Positions 17,015 through 26,868 of a stretch of DNA of 61,634 nucleotides are shown here, one piece after another. Within the stretch, counting starts at the first letter, position 1; every line of letters begins with the position of its first letter. Origin of the DNA: Chloroflexota bacterium (GTDB lineage: Bacteria > Chloroflexota > Dehalococcoidia > Lucifugimonadales > Lucifugimonadaceae); NCBI GenBank assembly GCA_018673955.1, contig JABHBJ010000002.1, positions 1-61,634 on the forward strand. The letters are read 5' to 3'. The notes beneath the pieces are model-generated. The model saw only the letters and a list, made by a program, of their open reading frames with translations. It was not told the DNA's origin and made no database searches. The position numbers were made by a program, and so were the translations under genes.

Positions 17015-18499
17015 TTACTCGTCGGATTCGACGTTCTTCGTTGGCTTCGTCACGATCGCCAAAGCTAGCCCCATGAGCGAGAAGACTGTTACCAGCATAT
17101 AGGCGTACTTCCAGCCGTCCATGAACGAATCGCTAGCGGCCTTGTTACCGGTGATGTCGCTAAGCGGAATATCGAAGCCGTCAGCGACCATTACGCCCAC
17201 AACGACGGCCGACGCAATCGCCTGACCTGCCACGTTTCCGACGTTCCTGGTCAGGTTCGTTAGTGCCCCGACAACACCGAACGATTCTTTTGAAACGCTA
17301 CCAAGAATCGTGCTGTTGTTCGGCACCCCCCAGAGTCCCATCGCAATTCCGTTCAGCAACAATACGACGCTAACCATCCAGAACGAAGTTTCACTGGTAA
17401 ACACCATGAACGCAACTGCAGTTGCGACGAGCATAGCGAAGCCAACGACAGTAAATGGCCGCTCTCCAATCTTGTCACCCATCCGACCCGACGAACTCGC
17501 CGCTGCCGCCATTCCCAAAGATGTGAGGAACAAGATTCCTCCGGCCGCAGCTTCTTCGATGTTGCGGAGGCTAATTAGGTAAATCGGCATCAAGAATCTG
17601 ACAGTTGTCGTGCCCAAGAACCCCAAAAACCTAGTCGCAATCGCCATAGAGAACATGATGTTCTTGAACATTCTAAGGTCGAGCATCGGAGAGGAGGATT
17701 TAAGCTCCCATCGAATAAAGAACGCTAACAGCAGTACAGCCGAAACTATTCCCCCAAGAATCAGCGGAGACAATATCGCGACATCGAACGGATTATTGAT
17801 GAGGATTACGACGATGATAATCATCACCCCGGAAACGATTGCGCCCAACCAATCATAGTTCGGCTTTGCACCAGATCGCTGCTGACTAACGATCTTTTCA
17901 TCGAGGATAAAGTAGCCGGTGATAAACGCTATCCCAATCGGGATTGTCAGCATCAAGAACAGTGACTCCCATGAGAAAAACTGCAACCATAGACCTGCAA
18001 TAACCGGTCCGATAGCTCCACCGATAGCAACTGAAGTGGTCTGCGCACCGATCGCCTTGCCACGTTCACGCGCAGGAAATACCGACAGTACCATTGCAGT
18101 ACCAACCGACTGGCCCATCGAATTTCCGACGGCGGTCACAATTCGAGCGAGAATCAGCAGCCCGAAGCTCGGAGCCAAAGCTGTAAATACCGATCCACTT
18201 GCGAATAAGATTAATCCAATCAGGTGAATTTTCTTACGGCCAACAATGTCGGCGAAACGCCCCATCGGCAGCATGAACGCACTAATGGTCAAACCTTGAA
18301 CGATTACGATCCAAGATACCGAGCGAAGTGTTACTCCGAAAGTATCAGCGATTTGCGATAGGGCGATAAACACCATGCCCATGCTCGCGACCATCGTGAA
18401 GAACGCTATGCCGATCGCCGTAAAGGCAACCCATTTATTGGCGGCTCGAGCGTTGGTGTGGTCAGCAGATGGAGTGGGAGTATTCGCAGAGGCGCTCAA
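17015..18499 (-). CDS. MFS transporter, DHA2 (EmrB/QacA-like) family
   Basis: A 494-residue proton-driven exporter with about 14 predicted transmembrane helices, as is usual for DHA2. The motif between helices 2 and 3 reads GRFADIVGRKKIH. The motif C-like glycine-rich segment IGGAIGPVIAGLWLQ lies in helix 5. The start is TTG. It converges with the permease-propeller fusion, with only twelve bases between stops. Drugs, organic acids or amino acids are typical DHA2 substrates; the real one cannot be read. No regulator gene is adjacent. Confidence 0.88.
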   Translation of the reverse strand: MSASANTPTPSADHTNARAANKWVAFTAIGIAFFTMVASMGMVFIALSQIADTFGVTLRSVSWIVIVQGLTISAFMLPMGRFADIVGRKKIHLIGLILFASGSVFTALAPSFGLLILARIVTAVGNSMGQSVGTAMVLSVFPARERGKAIGAQTTSVAIGGAIGPVIAGLWLQFFSWESLFLMLTIPIGIAFITGYFILDEKIVSQQRSGAKPNYDWLGAIVSGVMIIIVVILINNPFDVAILSPLILGGIVSAVLLLAFFIRWELKSSSPMLDLRMFKNIMFSMAIATRFLGFLGTTTVRFLMPIYLISLRNIEEAAAGGILFLTSLGMAAAASSSGRMGDKIGERPFTVVGFAMLVATAVAFMVFTSETSFWMVSVVLLLNGIAMGLWGVPNNSTILGSVSKESFGVVGALTNLTRNVGNVAGQAIASAVVVGVMVADGFDIPLSDITGNKAASDSFMDGWKYAYMLVTVFSLMGLALAIVTKPTKNVESDE

Positions 18500-18609
18500 G
18501 TAGCGACGTTCTGGTCAGATATGCACACAAGAATTGACACGAGATTCATGCTACACCTGAGATACCTGTGTAGTGCAATCGAATATTTTTCTGATCGACA
18601 AAACGGGAT

Positions 18610-19788
18610 TTATGTGGCCCGCTGTTCGATCCAATCAAGATCAAATTCGAATCCAAACCCAGGTGCATTAGACGGTGTTAGAAAACCGTCTTTGATCACT
18701 GGGGTTCCGGGCAAAACTACCAACTCCTCCAGCGGTACACCGGGAGGTGCGACTCCTTCAGACCGCTCGGCCCACATGACCGATGACATGGCGTAAGCGA
18801 GGTGCTGTCCATATGGATAATTTGTGCTGGCGTGTGGAATAACCGTCAGGCCGTGAGCCTCGGCCAGATGGCAGATTTTAATTCCAGCTGTCAGTCCACC
18901 AACCCATTGCAAATCCGGCTGAAATATGTCGATCAGCCCATGACTTGCAGCCAGTGCGAATGGGTGGATCGAGTACCAGTGTTCGCCTGTAGCGAGTGTC
19001 TGGAACGGTATTCGTTGGCGAAGATTGAAGTAGCTGTCCAGATCTTCAGGCAGCATGTAATCCTCAAGCCATTTGATACGATAAGGCCTGAGCTGCTCGG
19101 CGAGTCTCACCATGTAGTCGGTATTCATTGACATCCAGCAATCGACTGCGATCTCGACGTCAGGGCCCACTTGTTCACGAGTCTTCGCAACAAGTTCTTC
19201 CGTTCGATTTAGTCCGGCAAGTCCGGCATCGGGTCCTTCACGCAGGAACAACTTCACGGCTTTGAAGCCAAGTTCCAAGAACCAATCAATGGAGTTCTCA
19301 GTACCGTAAGAAAGATCGGTGTTACTGGCGTAGCAGAAGATTTTCTCTTTCTGAGGGCCACCAATGATTTCGTAAACCGGCTTGTTCAGGAGCTTCCCTT
19401 TGAGATCCCAAAGCGCATTGTCGACCGCGCTAATCGCAAAGCTCGAAACTCCGGCCGTTCCGTAAGGGGCAGTCGCCTTCTGCATGAGATCCCATACACG
19501 TTCGGTCGCCATACAGTTCTCGCCCTCGATCACCGGACCAATATGGTCGTTGATCAGCGGCACGGTGACACCGCTGTGAAGCGTGAGACCGAATCCCCAG
19601 GTGCCATCTTCAGCAGTCACAACACACGCTGTGCGTTTCCAACTGTTGTCCCAGTCGCTGCGCTTCAGCTCGGGATACCGCTGCATTGGGCTCACAAACC
19701 CGTTGGTTTCAATTTTCGGGACGCGTGGCCTAGTAGTTGCATGCGGGGTTACATCAACCTCAATGGCTTTGACTGACCTGATCTTCAT
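18610..19788 (-). CDS. Enolase-superfamily dehydratase, L-rhamnonate dehydratase-like
   Basis: A sugar-acid dehydratase of about 392 residues in the mandelate-racemase/enolase superfamily. It resembles L-rhamnonate dehydratase in order and wording: VDNALWDLKGK, then EIAVDCWMSMN (first metal Asp), KWLEDYMLPEDL (Glu), TGEHWY (Glu) and VIPHASTNYPYG (general-base His). I use the ATG at 19788, with AGGAA nine bases upstream; the longer frame to 19866 adds 26 residues without homology. It lies 86 bases downstream of a second family member on the same strand. It would convert an aldonate to a 2-keto-3-deoxy acid. Substrate is inferred, not shown. Confidence 0.85.
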   Translation of the reverse strand: MKIRSVKAIEVDVTPHATTRPRVPKIETNGFVSPMQRYPELKRSDWDNSWKRTACVVTAEDGTWGFGLTLHSGVTVPLINDHIGPVIEGENCMATERVWDLMQKATAPYGTAGVSSFAISAVDNALWDLKGKLLNKPVYEIIGGPQKEKIFCYASNTDLSYGTENSIDWFLELGFKAVKLFLREGPDAGLAGLNRTEELVAKTREQVGPDVEIAVDCWMSMNTDYMVRLAEQLRPYRIKWLEDYMLPEDLDSYFNLRQRIPFQTLATGEHWYSIHPFALAASHGLIDIFQPDLQWVGGLTAGIKICHLAEAHGLTVIPHASTNYPYGQHLAYAMSSVMWAERSEGVAPPGVPLEELVVLPGTPVIKDGFLTPSNAPGFGFEFDLDWIEQRAT

Positions 19789-19874
19789 ACGGAGAAATTC
19801 CTGTCGTGATGACTTGGAGCTGGCAAATCTACACCGGACTTTACATGAAGATCGGGTGATAGCCACAGAAAAAT

Positions 19875-21029
19875 CTACTCGCCACAGAACTGTTCATCCG
19901 AATTGGCTCGCATGAAGTCCATGTTCATCTCGATGCCCAACCCCGGGGCATCCGGTAGGTGCAGTTGACCTTGTCGAACGTCAAGCGGGGTTTGGATGAA
20001 GTTGTCGTATGCGACCAGACGGTGACGAGCAGTTTCGAGTTTGTAGAAGTTCGGCACGGTCATCATCACGTGTGCACCGGCGAGCACATTGATCGGTCCG
20101 CTCGCGTCGTGAGGTGCAATCGGAACGTAGTACGCCTCTGCCATGGTCGATATTTTCTTTAGTTCAGATATTCCCCCTGTCCAAGTAACGTCTGGTTCTA
20201 GGAAGTCGGCAAGGTGCTGTTCAAGAATCGCTGTGAATTCCCAACGAGTGTGAAGACGTTCACCAACCGAAATAGGTAGGTCGATTTGGTCGCGAACGTT
20301 CTTGAGAGCCTGCGTGCTTTCGACAGGAACTGGTTCTTCCCACCAGTGAATGTTTGACGGTGCAACACTGCGAGCAAGTCGCACGGTTGTTGGTACATCG
20401 AATCGACCGTGAGCGTCGATCATAAGTTCCATCTCAGGACCAGCACCTTCACGAATAGCGGCTGTGATTTCGTTCGCCTCAGCCTCACCCTTGTACGTCA
20501 TTCCGCCATTCAGGTAACCATTGTTCTCTTCCTCCATATGCGGGTAAGGATCGAACTTCATTCCCTCATGACCCGAATCGGCGATTTCTTTGGCCTGGCG
20601 CTTTGCCTCGTCGGGACCAATGTTTGGGTCTGGGTGTGTGTAAAGCGCAACCGTTTCTCGAACTGGGCCACCTAGTAGTTCGAATATCGGCTGATTCATC
20701 GCCTTACCGCGAATATCCCAAAGCGCGATATCGATTCCGCTGATCGCGTTTGTCGCTGCGCCACGGGAGCCCATGTAAGTGAAACGCCTAAAGATCTTGT
20801 TCCAGAGCATTTCGATGTGGAACGGGTTTTCACCGACGAGTAATGGATTGACCTGCTGAAGCACTGCGCAAACAGCCCGGTTCGCCACTGGATGAGTCGT
20901 TGTGACTTCACCCCAACCAGTGATTCCTTCGTCGGTCTGCACTTCCACAAAGATGTACTCACCCTGTCGACCGAAGTTGTATGCGGCGGTAGCGAGAAGT
21001 AGCCATGGGGTGACTTTAGTAATTTTCAT
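19875..21029 (-). CDS. Enolase-superfamily (mandelate racemase/DgoD-like) dehydratase
   Basis: A 384-residue member of the same superfamily but of a different subgroup, closer to galactonate- or mannonate-type dehydratases. Ligands and catalytic residues appear in MLIDAHGRFD (Asp), WWEEPVP (Glu), VGERLHTRWEF (Glu) and APHDASGP (His). An N-terminal capping domain (GWGEVTTTHP) and IDIALWDIRGKA are standard. It is the first gene of a two-gene unit with the rhamnonate-dehydratase-like gene. Two non-identical dehydratases side by side suggest one pathway handling two sugar acids or epimers. The start ATG is at 21029. Confidence 0.85.
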   Translation of the reverse strand: MKITKVTPWLLLATAAYNFGRQGEYIFVEVQTDEGITGWGEVTTTHPVANRAVCAVLQQVNPLLVGENPFHIEMLWNKIFRRFTYMGSRGAATNAISGIDIALWDIRGKAMNQPIFELLGGPVRETVALYTHPDPNIGPDEAKRQAKEIADSGHEGMKFDPYPHMEEENNGYLNGGMTYKGEAEANEITAAIREGAGPEMELMIDAHGRFDVPTTVRLARSVAPSNIHWWEEPVPVESTQALKNVRDQIDLPISVGERLHTRWEFTAILEQHLADFLEPDVTWTGGISELKKISTMAEAYYVPIAPHDASGPINVLAGAHVMMTVPNFYKLETARHRLVAYDNFIQTPLDVRQGQLHLPDAPGLGIEMNMDFMRANSDEQFCGE

Positions 21030-21288
21030 GGAAGATTCTTTTCCGATTCACGTTTCTGGTATTGATGGCGGGAACTAACTCACACTAATTTCCCCCAAGT
21101 TTCACAGTGAATCTAATCGTTCACAAGTCATTGCGGGCGACCTCGGTGTCTTATTCACACAAAATTTATGAGATAAGCGCGGCGAAAATCGCCAGTAACG
21201 AATATCCTCGTCTCTTCCGTCATGGGGGACAACATATTTGGGCTTTCTGCGCCAACCCGAGTATCACAAAGTTAAGGATGCACAGTAC

Positions 21289-22542
21289 TTGCCGTCGAAC
21301 TCAACTGAATCGCATAACATCGTGATCATCGGAGCCGGACCTGCCGGGCTATCGACGAGCTACTTCCTCAAGCAGCAAAACATCGATCACATCGTTCTCG
21401 AACGAGGCAACGTCGGCAATACTTGGGATGTCGAGCGGTGGGACGGCTTTTATCTTGTAAACCCAAACTGGGCAGTCCGGCTTCCCGGATTCCACTACGT
21501 TGGTACGGAACCCGAAGGCTATCTTTCGAAGCTCGAAACGATTCAATATCTTCAGGACTACGCCGCCCATTTCGAATCGCCCGTGCGGACCGGAGTCAAA
21601 GTTGAATCATTGGAACAATTTTCTGACGGCTACAAATTGCATTTAGGTAGTGGAGATGTAATCGAAGCTCGATGCGTGGTGGTTGCGACCGGAGCGTTTG
21701 GGATTCCGAAGCTGCCTAACTTCACTGAGCAGATCAGCGATTCGTTCACTCAAATGCATTCAGCCGACTACAAAAATCCAGATTCGCTTAACGATGGCGC
21801 CGTGTTGGTTGTTGGATCGGGTCAGTCTGGCGCTCAGATCGCAGAGGAGCTACACGGCGCGGGGAAGACGGTGTGGTTATCGGTTGGAAACGCTGGTCGC
21901 CGCCCACGTCGATATAGAGGTCGAGACTCGTCGTGGTGGAATTACATAATGGGAGGGTTCGACAAGACAGTCGAGGATGTCGAGTCGGTAGACGATGCAC
22001 GTTACAACTCCTCGTCCCACACTAGTGGCGCTCGAGGTGGACACAATATTTACCTGCGCCAAATGGCAAAAACCGGCGTGACGCTGGTTGGTCCAGTCAC
22101 TGGCGGTAGAGGCGACATTATTTCGCTAAACACCGATCTAGAGAAGATTTTAAAATCTGTTGACGATCATCCGATTAAGTGGAAGCAAAACGTCGACGAT
22201 TACGTTGAGAAGCACGGAATGCAAGTTCCGTTGGACGACATAGCTGATCCTCCAAACATAGCAGGCTGGCCAAAAGGTGATGCTCCGAGCGAGCTAGATC
22301 TTGCTGAGTCAGGAATCACGGTGATCATCTGGTCGACCGGATTTAAATATAACTTCGACTGGATCAAACTGCCGATTACCGGCGAGTACAACTACCCGAT
22401 TCAACAGCGTGGAGTAACCGAGTATCCCGGTTTGTACTTCATGGGTCTACAGTGGATGTACGGATCGAAATCCGCCCAGTTCATTGGGGTAGGAGAAGAC
22501 GCTGAGTATGTCGCCGGCCACGTTATCGATAACTTCGGATAA
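21289..22542 (+). CDS. FAD/NAD(P)-binding monooxygenase-like oxidoreductase
   Basis: A flavoprotein of about 417 residues, related to flavin-containing and Baeyer-Villiger-type monooxygenases. The N-terminal FAD site is VIIGAGPAGLSTS, followed by a flavin-associated WDVERWDGFYLVNPNW segment. The NADP-binding site is VVGSGQSGAQIAEEL, and the TGFKYNFDW motif near the C-terminus is also typical. Start choice is uncertain: TTG 21289 has AAGGA ten bases upstream, while an upstream TTG at 21238 would add 17 residues. It is divergent from the dehydratase pair. A role in oxidising a carbon or sulfur substrate is plausible. Confidence 0.8.
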   Translation: MPSNSTESHNIVIIGAGPAGLSTSYFLKQQNIDHIVLERGNVGNTWDVERWDGFYLVNPNWAVRLPGFHYVGTEPEGYLSKLETIQYLQDYAAHFESPVRTGVKVESLEQFSDGYKLHLGSGDVIEARCVVVATGAFGIPKLPNFTEQISDSFTQMHSADYKNPDSLNDGAVLVVGSGQSGAQIAEELHGAGKTVWLSVGNAGRRPRRYRGRDSSWWNYIMGGFDKTVEDVESVDDARYNSSSHTSGARGGHNIYLRQMAKTGVTLVGPVTGGRGDIISLNTDLEKILKSVDDHPIKWKQNVDDYVEKHGMQVPLDDIADPPNIAGWPKGDAPSELDLAESGITVIIWSTGFKYNFDWIKLPITGEYNYPIQQRGVTEYPGLYFMGLQWMYGSKSAQFIGVGEDAEYVAGHVIDNFG

Positions 22543-22668
22543 CCCTATGCGTAGGTCATATTTATAGTTATGCGGGTAACGTTTCGTCTGATTCAACACA
22601 AACCGCCTGTAGCCAATTAAATGACCGCCAGCGGTTCATATTTTGCTCAGTGAGTGCTCTACTGCATT

Positions 22669-25083
22669 CTAACCAGAACTAGTTTCTGAGGTTGCAGCAG
22701 TGGTCTCATTTGGAGTTCCCTCAATCGATATGTTAGGAAGCCACTCAAGCCAGGCTGGGAAGTACCAAGCCCGTTTACCTAATATTCGCATCACGCTCGG
22801 AACAAGCAATGATCTAACGATAGTCGCATCAAGCAATACTGCGGCTCCCAGACCGAATCCCATGGACTGGAAGAACGCTATATCACCGAGTGCAAATCCA
22901 CCGAATACTGCCACCATTATTAGCGCAGCACCAGTGATAATGCTTGCCGTTCGCCGTAGACCGAATTTAACCGACTCCGCGGCGAGTCCAGTTTCGTCAT
23001 AACGCTCTTTGATTCGGCTAAGCATAAACACGTGATAGTCCATTGAAAGACCGAACAGGATGCTGAACATAAACAACGGCAACCAGAATTCAATCTGATC
23101 GACCTGTTCAAATCCGAACACATCAATTAGGAAACCCTTCTGGAAGACCAGCACAACGAGTCCGTAGGCAGCCGCAACCGACAACAAGTTCATAACGATC
23201 GAAGCAATTGAGATTACTAGCGATCTAAAAGCGAATAAGAGAAGGATGAAACTCAGGCTAAGCACCGAAGCAAACACAATTGGAAGATAGTCATCAGTAA
23301 CCTTGACCGAATCGACTACTTCCGCCGAGCTTCCCCCAACGTATGCCGTATAAGAGCCTTCAGGCACTCCAATAAATGCATCTGGGATTAGATCTGCCCT
23401 TATACGGCGAATCGTGTTCAATGCAGATTGGTTTTGTGGATCACCGGGAATATTAGAGGTGAAACTAGCAAGATTTACGCTTGGCTCAATTCGTACCTGT
23501 GGGGCCTGCAATCCATTGTCGTCGATGATTGATTGTTCGAGTGTTGTAAGGGCCGTAACGAAAGCGTCCGACCCAACATCACCTTCGATTACCACAAGAG
23601 CAGGAGCATCTGATCCGAATCCAAATTTTTCATCGAGTGTTTGGAACCCCTGCTTAGCAGGAATTTCATCAGGCAAAACGGAAATTCCACTAGTGCCCTT
23701 TTCAAGTTCTAAGTAATATGAACCAAGAATCAGCAGAATTATCGATGCAGCGATCAAACTAATCCATGGTCGACGCATTACAGCCACAGTTATCGTGTTC
23801 CAGAAACCAGTTTCTGCATCTGGATCATTACTCTCTTCGCCGCCCAAACCAAGCGACCATTTATTACCGGTGATTTTCCTGACGATCGTTAGTACGACCA
23901 GAATCAGCATCACTCCAACAGAAACCCAGATTATGTCAGGGCTGAATCCGACGGTTACGGTCAAAATCATGGTCCCGATTACAAACAGACCACCGGTCAG
24001 TGGAAGAGGTGCACGGACGCTGTATACCTTGTCCCCAAGAATTCCGATTATTGCTGGAAGAAGCGTGACAGCTACGATTACGGCGACAAACACAACGATG
24101 ATCGCACCTGCTCCAAATGCCTGAAACTCGCGGACTGGAATTATGAGCATTCCGAGCAGAGCTAATACAACCGTAAGCCCACTAAATACCACTGCTCGAC
24201 CGGCAGATCCTCCAGCGACCTCGATAGCCTTCGCCTTTTCAAGACCTCGTTCACGTTCTTCTTTGAATCGAGAGAGGATGAATAGCGCGTAGTCGATACC
24301 GACGGCGAGGCCCATCATCGACAAGATATTCGGTACGAACTCGTTAAGTTCAATGAACTGACCAACGATTGCGACAACTCCCATACCGGTGAAGATCGCA
24401 GCAATAGCAAGAATAATCGGGATAAACGCAGCTACAACGGCTCCGAATACAAGTGCCAGAATGATGATGGCAACGGCAATTCCTATAGTCTCACCGGTCA
24501 CCAAATCGCTCTCAGCTAATTCACCGAACACGTGTTGAATGCTTTCGTCCCCAATGAAGTAAACATGGTATCCATCTACCGAGAATTCCTCAGCAACATG
24601 TAGAAACGTACTAAAATCGGTAGCGGTGCCTTTAATGACATCAACCGAAGTAAGCAATGTCGTGCCATCTTCTGAAATCATGCCTTCGTAATCACTAAAA
24701 CTACCTATCATGATTTCGACTTCGTCTTGAGCTTCTGCGGCTGAGAGGGCTTCACCAAACTCCACAACTTTTTGGTCGAAGTCTGCGTCACCAGGATTGG
24801 CGTCATCAGAGAGAATTAATATGAATTCTGAGGAATTTGGCGGTCCTGTCTCATCGACATCTTGCGAACCACTGCCATCAAGTTCTCCAAAGCGCTCATT
24901 AACCAAATCTTGAGCGATCTGGTACTCAAGAGTCTGTGTCGGACCTTGTCCACCATCGAGGGCGCTTTCAAGCATAGTACTCGCCAATACGCCAGCCGCT
25001 ACCAATACAACGACCCATCCAGCTACGACCCACCAAGGACGCCGTCCGCTAAAACTTGCGATTCCTTCAACAGAAACTCTCAT
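22669..25083 (-). CDS. MMPL/RND-superfamily transporter
   Basis: A large inner-membrane exporter of about 804 residues. It shows the two-fold architecture of MmpL-type proteins: one N-terminal helix, a periplasmic loop, five clustered helices, then a repeat with a second loop and five more helices. Conserved family segments include GLAVGIDYALFILSRFKEE in the first half and FGLSMDYHVFMLSRIKE in the second. The ATG at 25083 has GGGAG five bases upstream; the ATG at 25086 and an upstream start would only add residues. It stands alone between divergent genes. MmpL proteins export lipids or other hydrophobic compounds; the substrate is unknown here. Confidence 0.88.
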   Translation of the reverse strand: MRVSVEGIASFSGRRPWWVVAGWVVVLVAAGVLASTMLESALDGGQGPTQTLEYQIAQDLVNERFGELDGSGSQDVDETGPPNSSEFILILSDDANPGDADFDQKVVEFGEALSAAEAQDEVEIMIGSFSDYEGMISEDGTTLLTSVDVIKGTATDFSTFLHVAEEFSVDGYHVYFIGDESIQHVFGELAESDLVTGETIGIAVAIIILALVFGAVVAAFIPIILAIAAIFTGMGVVAIVGQFIELNEFVPNILSMMGLAVGIDYALFILSRFKEERERGLEKAKAIEVAGGSAGRAVVFSGLTVVLALLGMLIIPVREFQAFGAGAIIVVFVAVIVAVTLLPAIIGILGDKVYSVRAPLPLTGGLFVIGTMILTVTVGFSPDIIWVSVGVMLILVVLTIVRKITGNKWSLGLGGEESNDPDAETGFWNTITVAVMRRPWISLIAASIILLILGSYYLELEKGTSGISVLPDEIPAKQGFQTLDEKFGFGSDAPALVVIEGDVGSDAFVTALTTLEQSIIDDNGLQAPQVRIEPSVNLASFTSNIPGDPQNQSALNTIRRIRADLIPDAFIGVPEGSYTAYVGGSSAEVVDSVKVTDDYLPIVFASVLSLSFILLLFAFRSLVISIASIVMNLLSVAAAYGLVVLVFQKGFLIDVFGFEQVDQIEFWLPLFMFSILFGLSMDYHVFMLSRIKERYDETGLAAESVKFGLRRTASIITGAALIMVAVFGGFALGDIAFFQSMGFGLGAAVLLDATIVRSLLVPSVMRILGKRAWYFPAWLEWLPNISIEGTPNETTAATSETSSG

Positions 25084-25357
25084 CATTGCTCCCAGATGGA
25101 CTTGCAAATACAGTTATATGTGCACACATTTGAATTAACATCAGAGATTAACTTTGAACTGCTAATAGCAAAATGTCGAGAACTATATGGCATGTTAAAT
25201 GTTATCTCGGATATTCAATTGGTTAGCGCCTATTGTGTGTTGGATATACGTTCAACTATCAATGTTAGGATCTACCCTCATCAGAACAAGTAATTGAGTC
25301 TAATTCCGTGTCGATATGTCCCTTTGATTTCAAACGACACCAAGTACACTTTTTGTC

Positions 25358-26668
25358 GTGACTCCAACTACTGACGCTCCTTCTGTTTCATTGCCCCGTG
25401 TAGCTCGAACTCCCTTCTACTACGGTTGGATTGTGCTTGTAATTGCTGCTTTGGGCAGCTTTGCTTCAGGGCCGGGACAAACGTTCACTTTCTCGGTATT
25501 TCAAAATTCGTTTATCGACGATTTATCACTTTCGTCGACCTCCGTATCGACTCTGTATTTGTTTGGCTCGCTCACTGCAGCAGGGATGATAATTTTCATC
25601 GGTCGCAGCCTCGACAAATATGGACCTCGCCGAATGATGGTGTTCGCGGTGGTGTGTCTCGGACTTGGCGCAATGTGGCTGTCGCAGGTAAATTCTGCTT
25701 GGCAACTGTTGGTCGGTTTCGCCATCATGCGAACGATGGGTCAGGGCGCATTGAGCTTGATCCCCGCGACGATGGTCAGCGTATGGTTCGTACGAAAACG
25801 CCCTATGGCCCTGGCACTCATGGCTCTCGGCGGTGCGATCGCCAGCGGTATCTACCCATTCTACGGAGCGACGTTAATAGAAGAATTCGGCTGGCGAACT
25901 GCCTGGGTAGCGATTGCTATAACCGGTTGGGTGTTGTTGATCATGCCGGCTATCGTGTTCATCAGATCAAGTCCGGAATCAATTGGGCTAAAGCCTGATG
26001 GCGACACAGACGAATTTGAAAAAGAATCTGCCAAATCGAAGAAGAAATCCGACGTTGTCGAACACAATTGGACCGTCAAGCAAGCGATACGGTCACGCAT
26101 GATGTGGTTGCTAGTTTTCGCTGGTTCGGCGCAGTCCTTAGTTGGAACAGGCGTGGCATTTCAGCAAGTTTCGATCATGACTTCGAAGGGGCTCAGCATC
26201 GGTGCTGCGGCCGGAGTGTTCGGGATAATGGCACCGTCTGCAATAGCCGGGCAGTTCATCTCCGGTTATTTTGCGAGCCGATTGCCTGTGCGGTATCTAA
26301 TAGCGGCAGGCCAACTTGGGCTGGTTTTAGCGATGATCATGTTGCTGCGTACCGACCAGCTTTGGCAGGCATATGCGTACGGAGTGGTTCTCGGACTTAA
26401 CCAGGGGTTTTTGATGAATCTTAATCAGGTCGTTTGGCCTGCCTATTTTGGTCGCAAACACTTAGGAAGCATCAAAGGAGTAGCCAACTTTGGAATGATG
26501 GCTTCAGCGGCTCTGGGGCCATTACCCCTCGCCTTATCCATCGATCAAACAGGATCGTACACACTAGGGCTATACGCCTATATGCTGCTTCCACCACTGT
26601 GCGGAATCGCAGCCATTTTCGCCGGTAATCCAAGACCCGCACCTAAACAATTATTATCGAAAGCATAA
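25358..26668 (+). CDS. MFS transporter, oxalate/formate antiporter-like
   Basis: A 436-residue protein with twelve predicted helices. The N-terminus is short (TPTTDAPSVSLPR) and helix 1 begins with FYYGWIVLV. Between helices 2 and 3 lies the motif GRSLDKYGPRRMM. A central hydrophilic loop rich in Lys, Glu and Asp lies near residues 215-240. The sequence resembles the OFA/monocarboxylate MFS group. The start is GTG, following a long AT-rich intergenic region shared with the MMPL gene. It lies upstream of the ThDP enzyme gene, about 200 bases away. The substrate is probably an organic acid. Confidence 0.85.
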   Translation: MTPTTDAPSVSLPRVARTPFYYGWIVLVIAALGSFASGPGQTFTFSVFQNSFIDDLSLSSTSVSTLYLFGSLTAAGMIIFIGRSLDKYGPRRMMVFAVVCLGLGAMWLSQVNSAWQLLVGFAIMRTMGQGALSLIPATMVSVWFVRKRPMALALMALGGAIASGIYPFYGATLIEEFGWRTAWVAIAITGWVLLIMPAIVFIRSSPESIGLKPDGDTDEFEKESAKSKKKSDVVEHNWTVKQAIRSRMMWLLVFAGSAQSLVGTGVAFQQVSIMTSKGLSIGAAAGVFGIMAPSAIAGQFISGYFASRLPVRYLIAAGQLGLVLAMIMLLRTDQLWQAYAYGVVLGLNQGFLMNLNQVVWPAYFGRKHLGSIKGVANFGMMASAALGPLPLALSIDQTGSYTLGLYAYMLLPPLCGIAAIFAGNPRPAPKQLLSKA

Positions 26669-26868
26669 TTTCCGAACCGGAGAGACTACTATCCTGCCAT
26701 TACTGACACGTATGCGAACAGAAAATCGTTTCATTGGTCCAGAAGCGCCTATGCACAAATGTTCACGAGTTCGCGTTCATGAGTCCATCTAGTCCTCTGC
26801 TTCTGTAAAATTCGTGGAAGTTTTGAGATTTACTTTCGCAATTAATAAATTGAAAGCTGTTTGACCCA

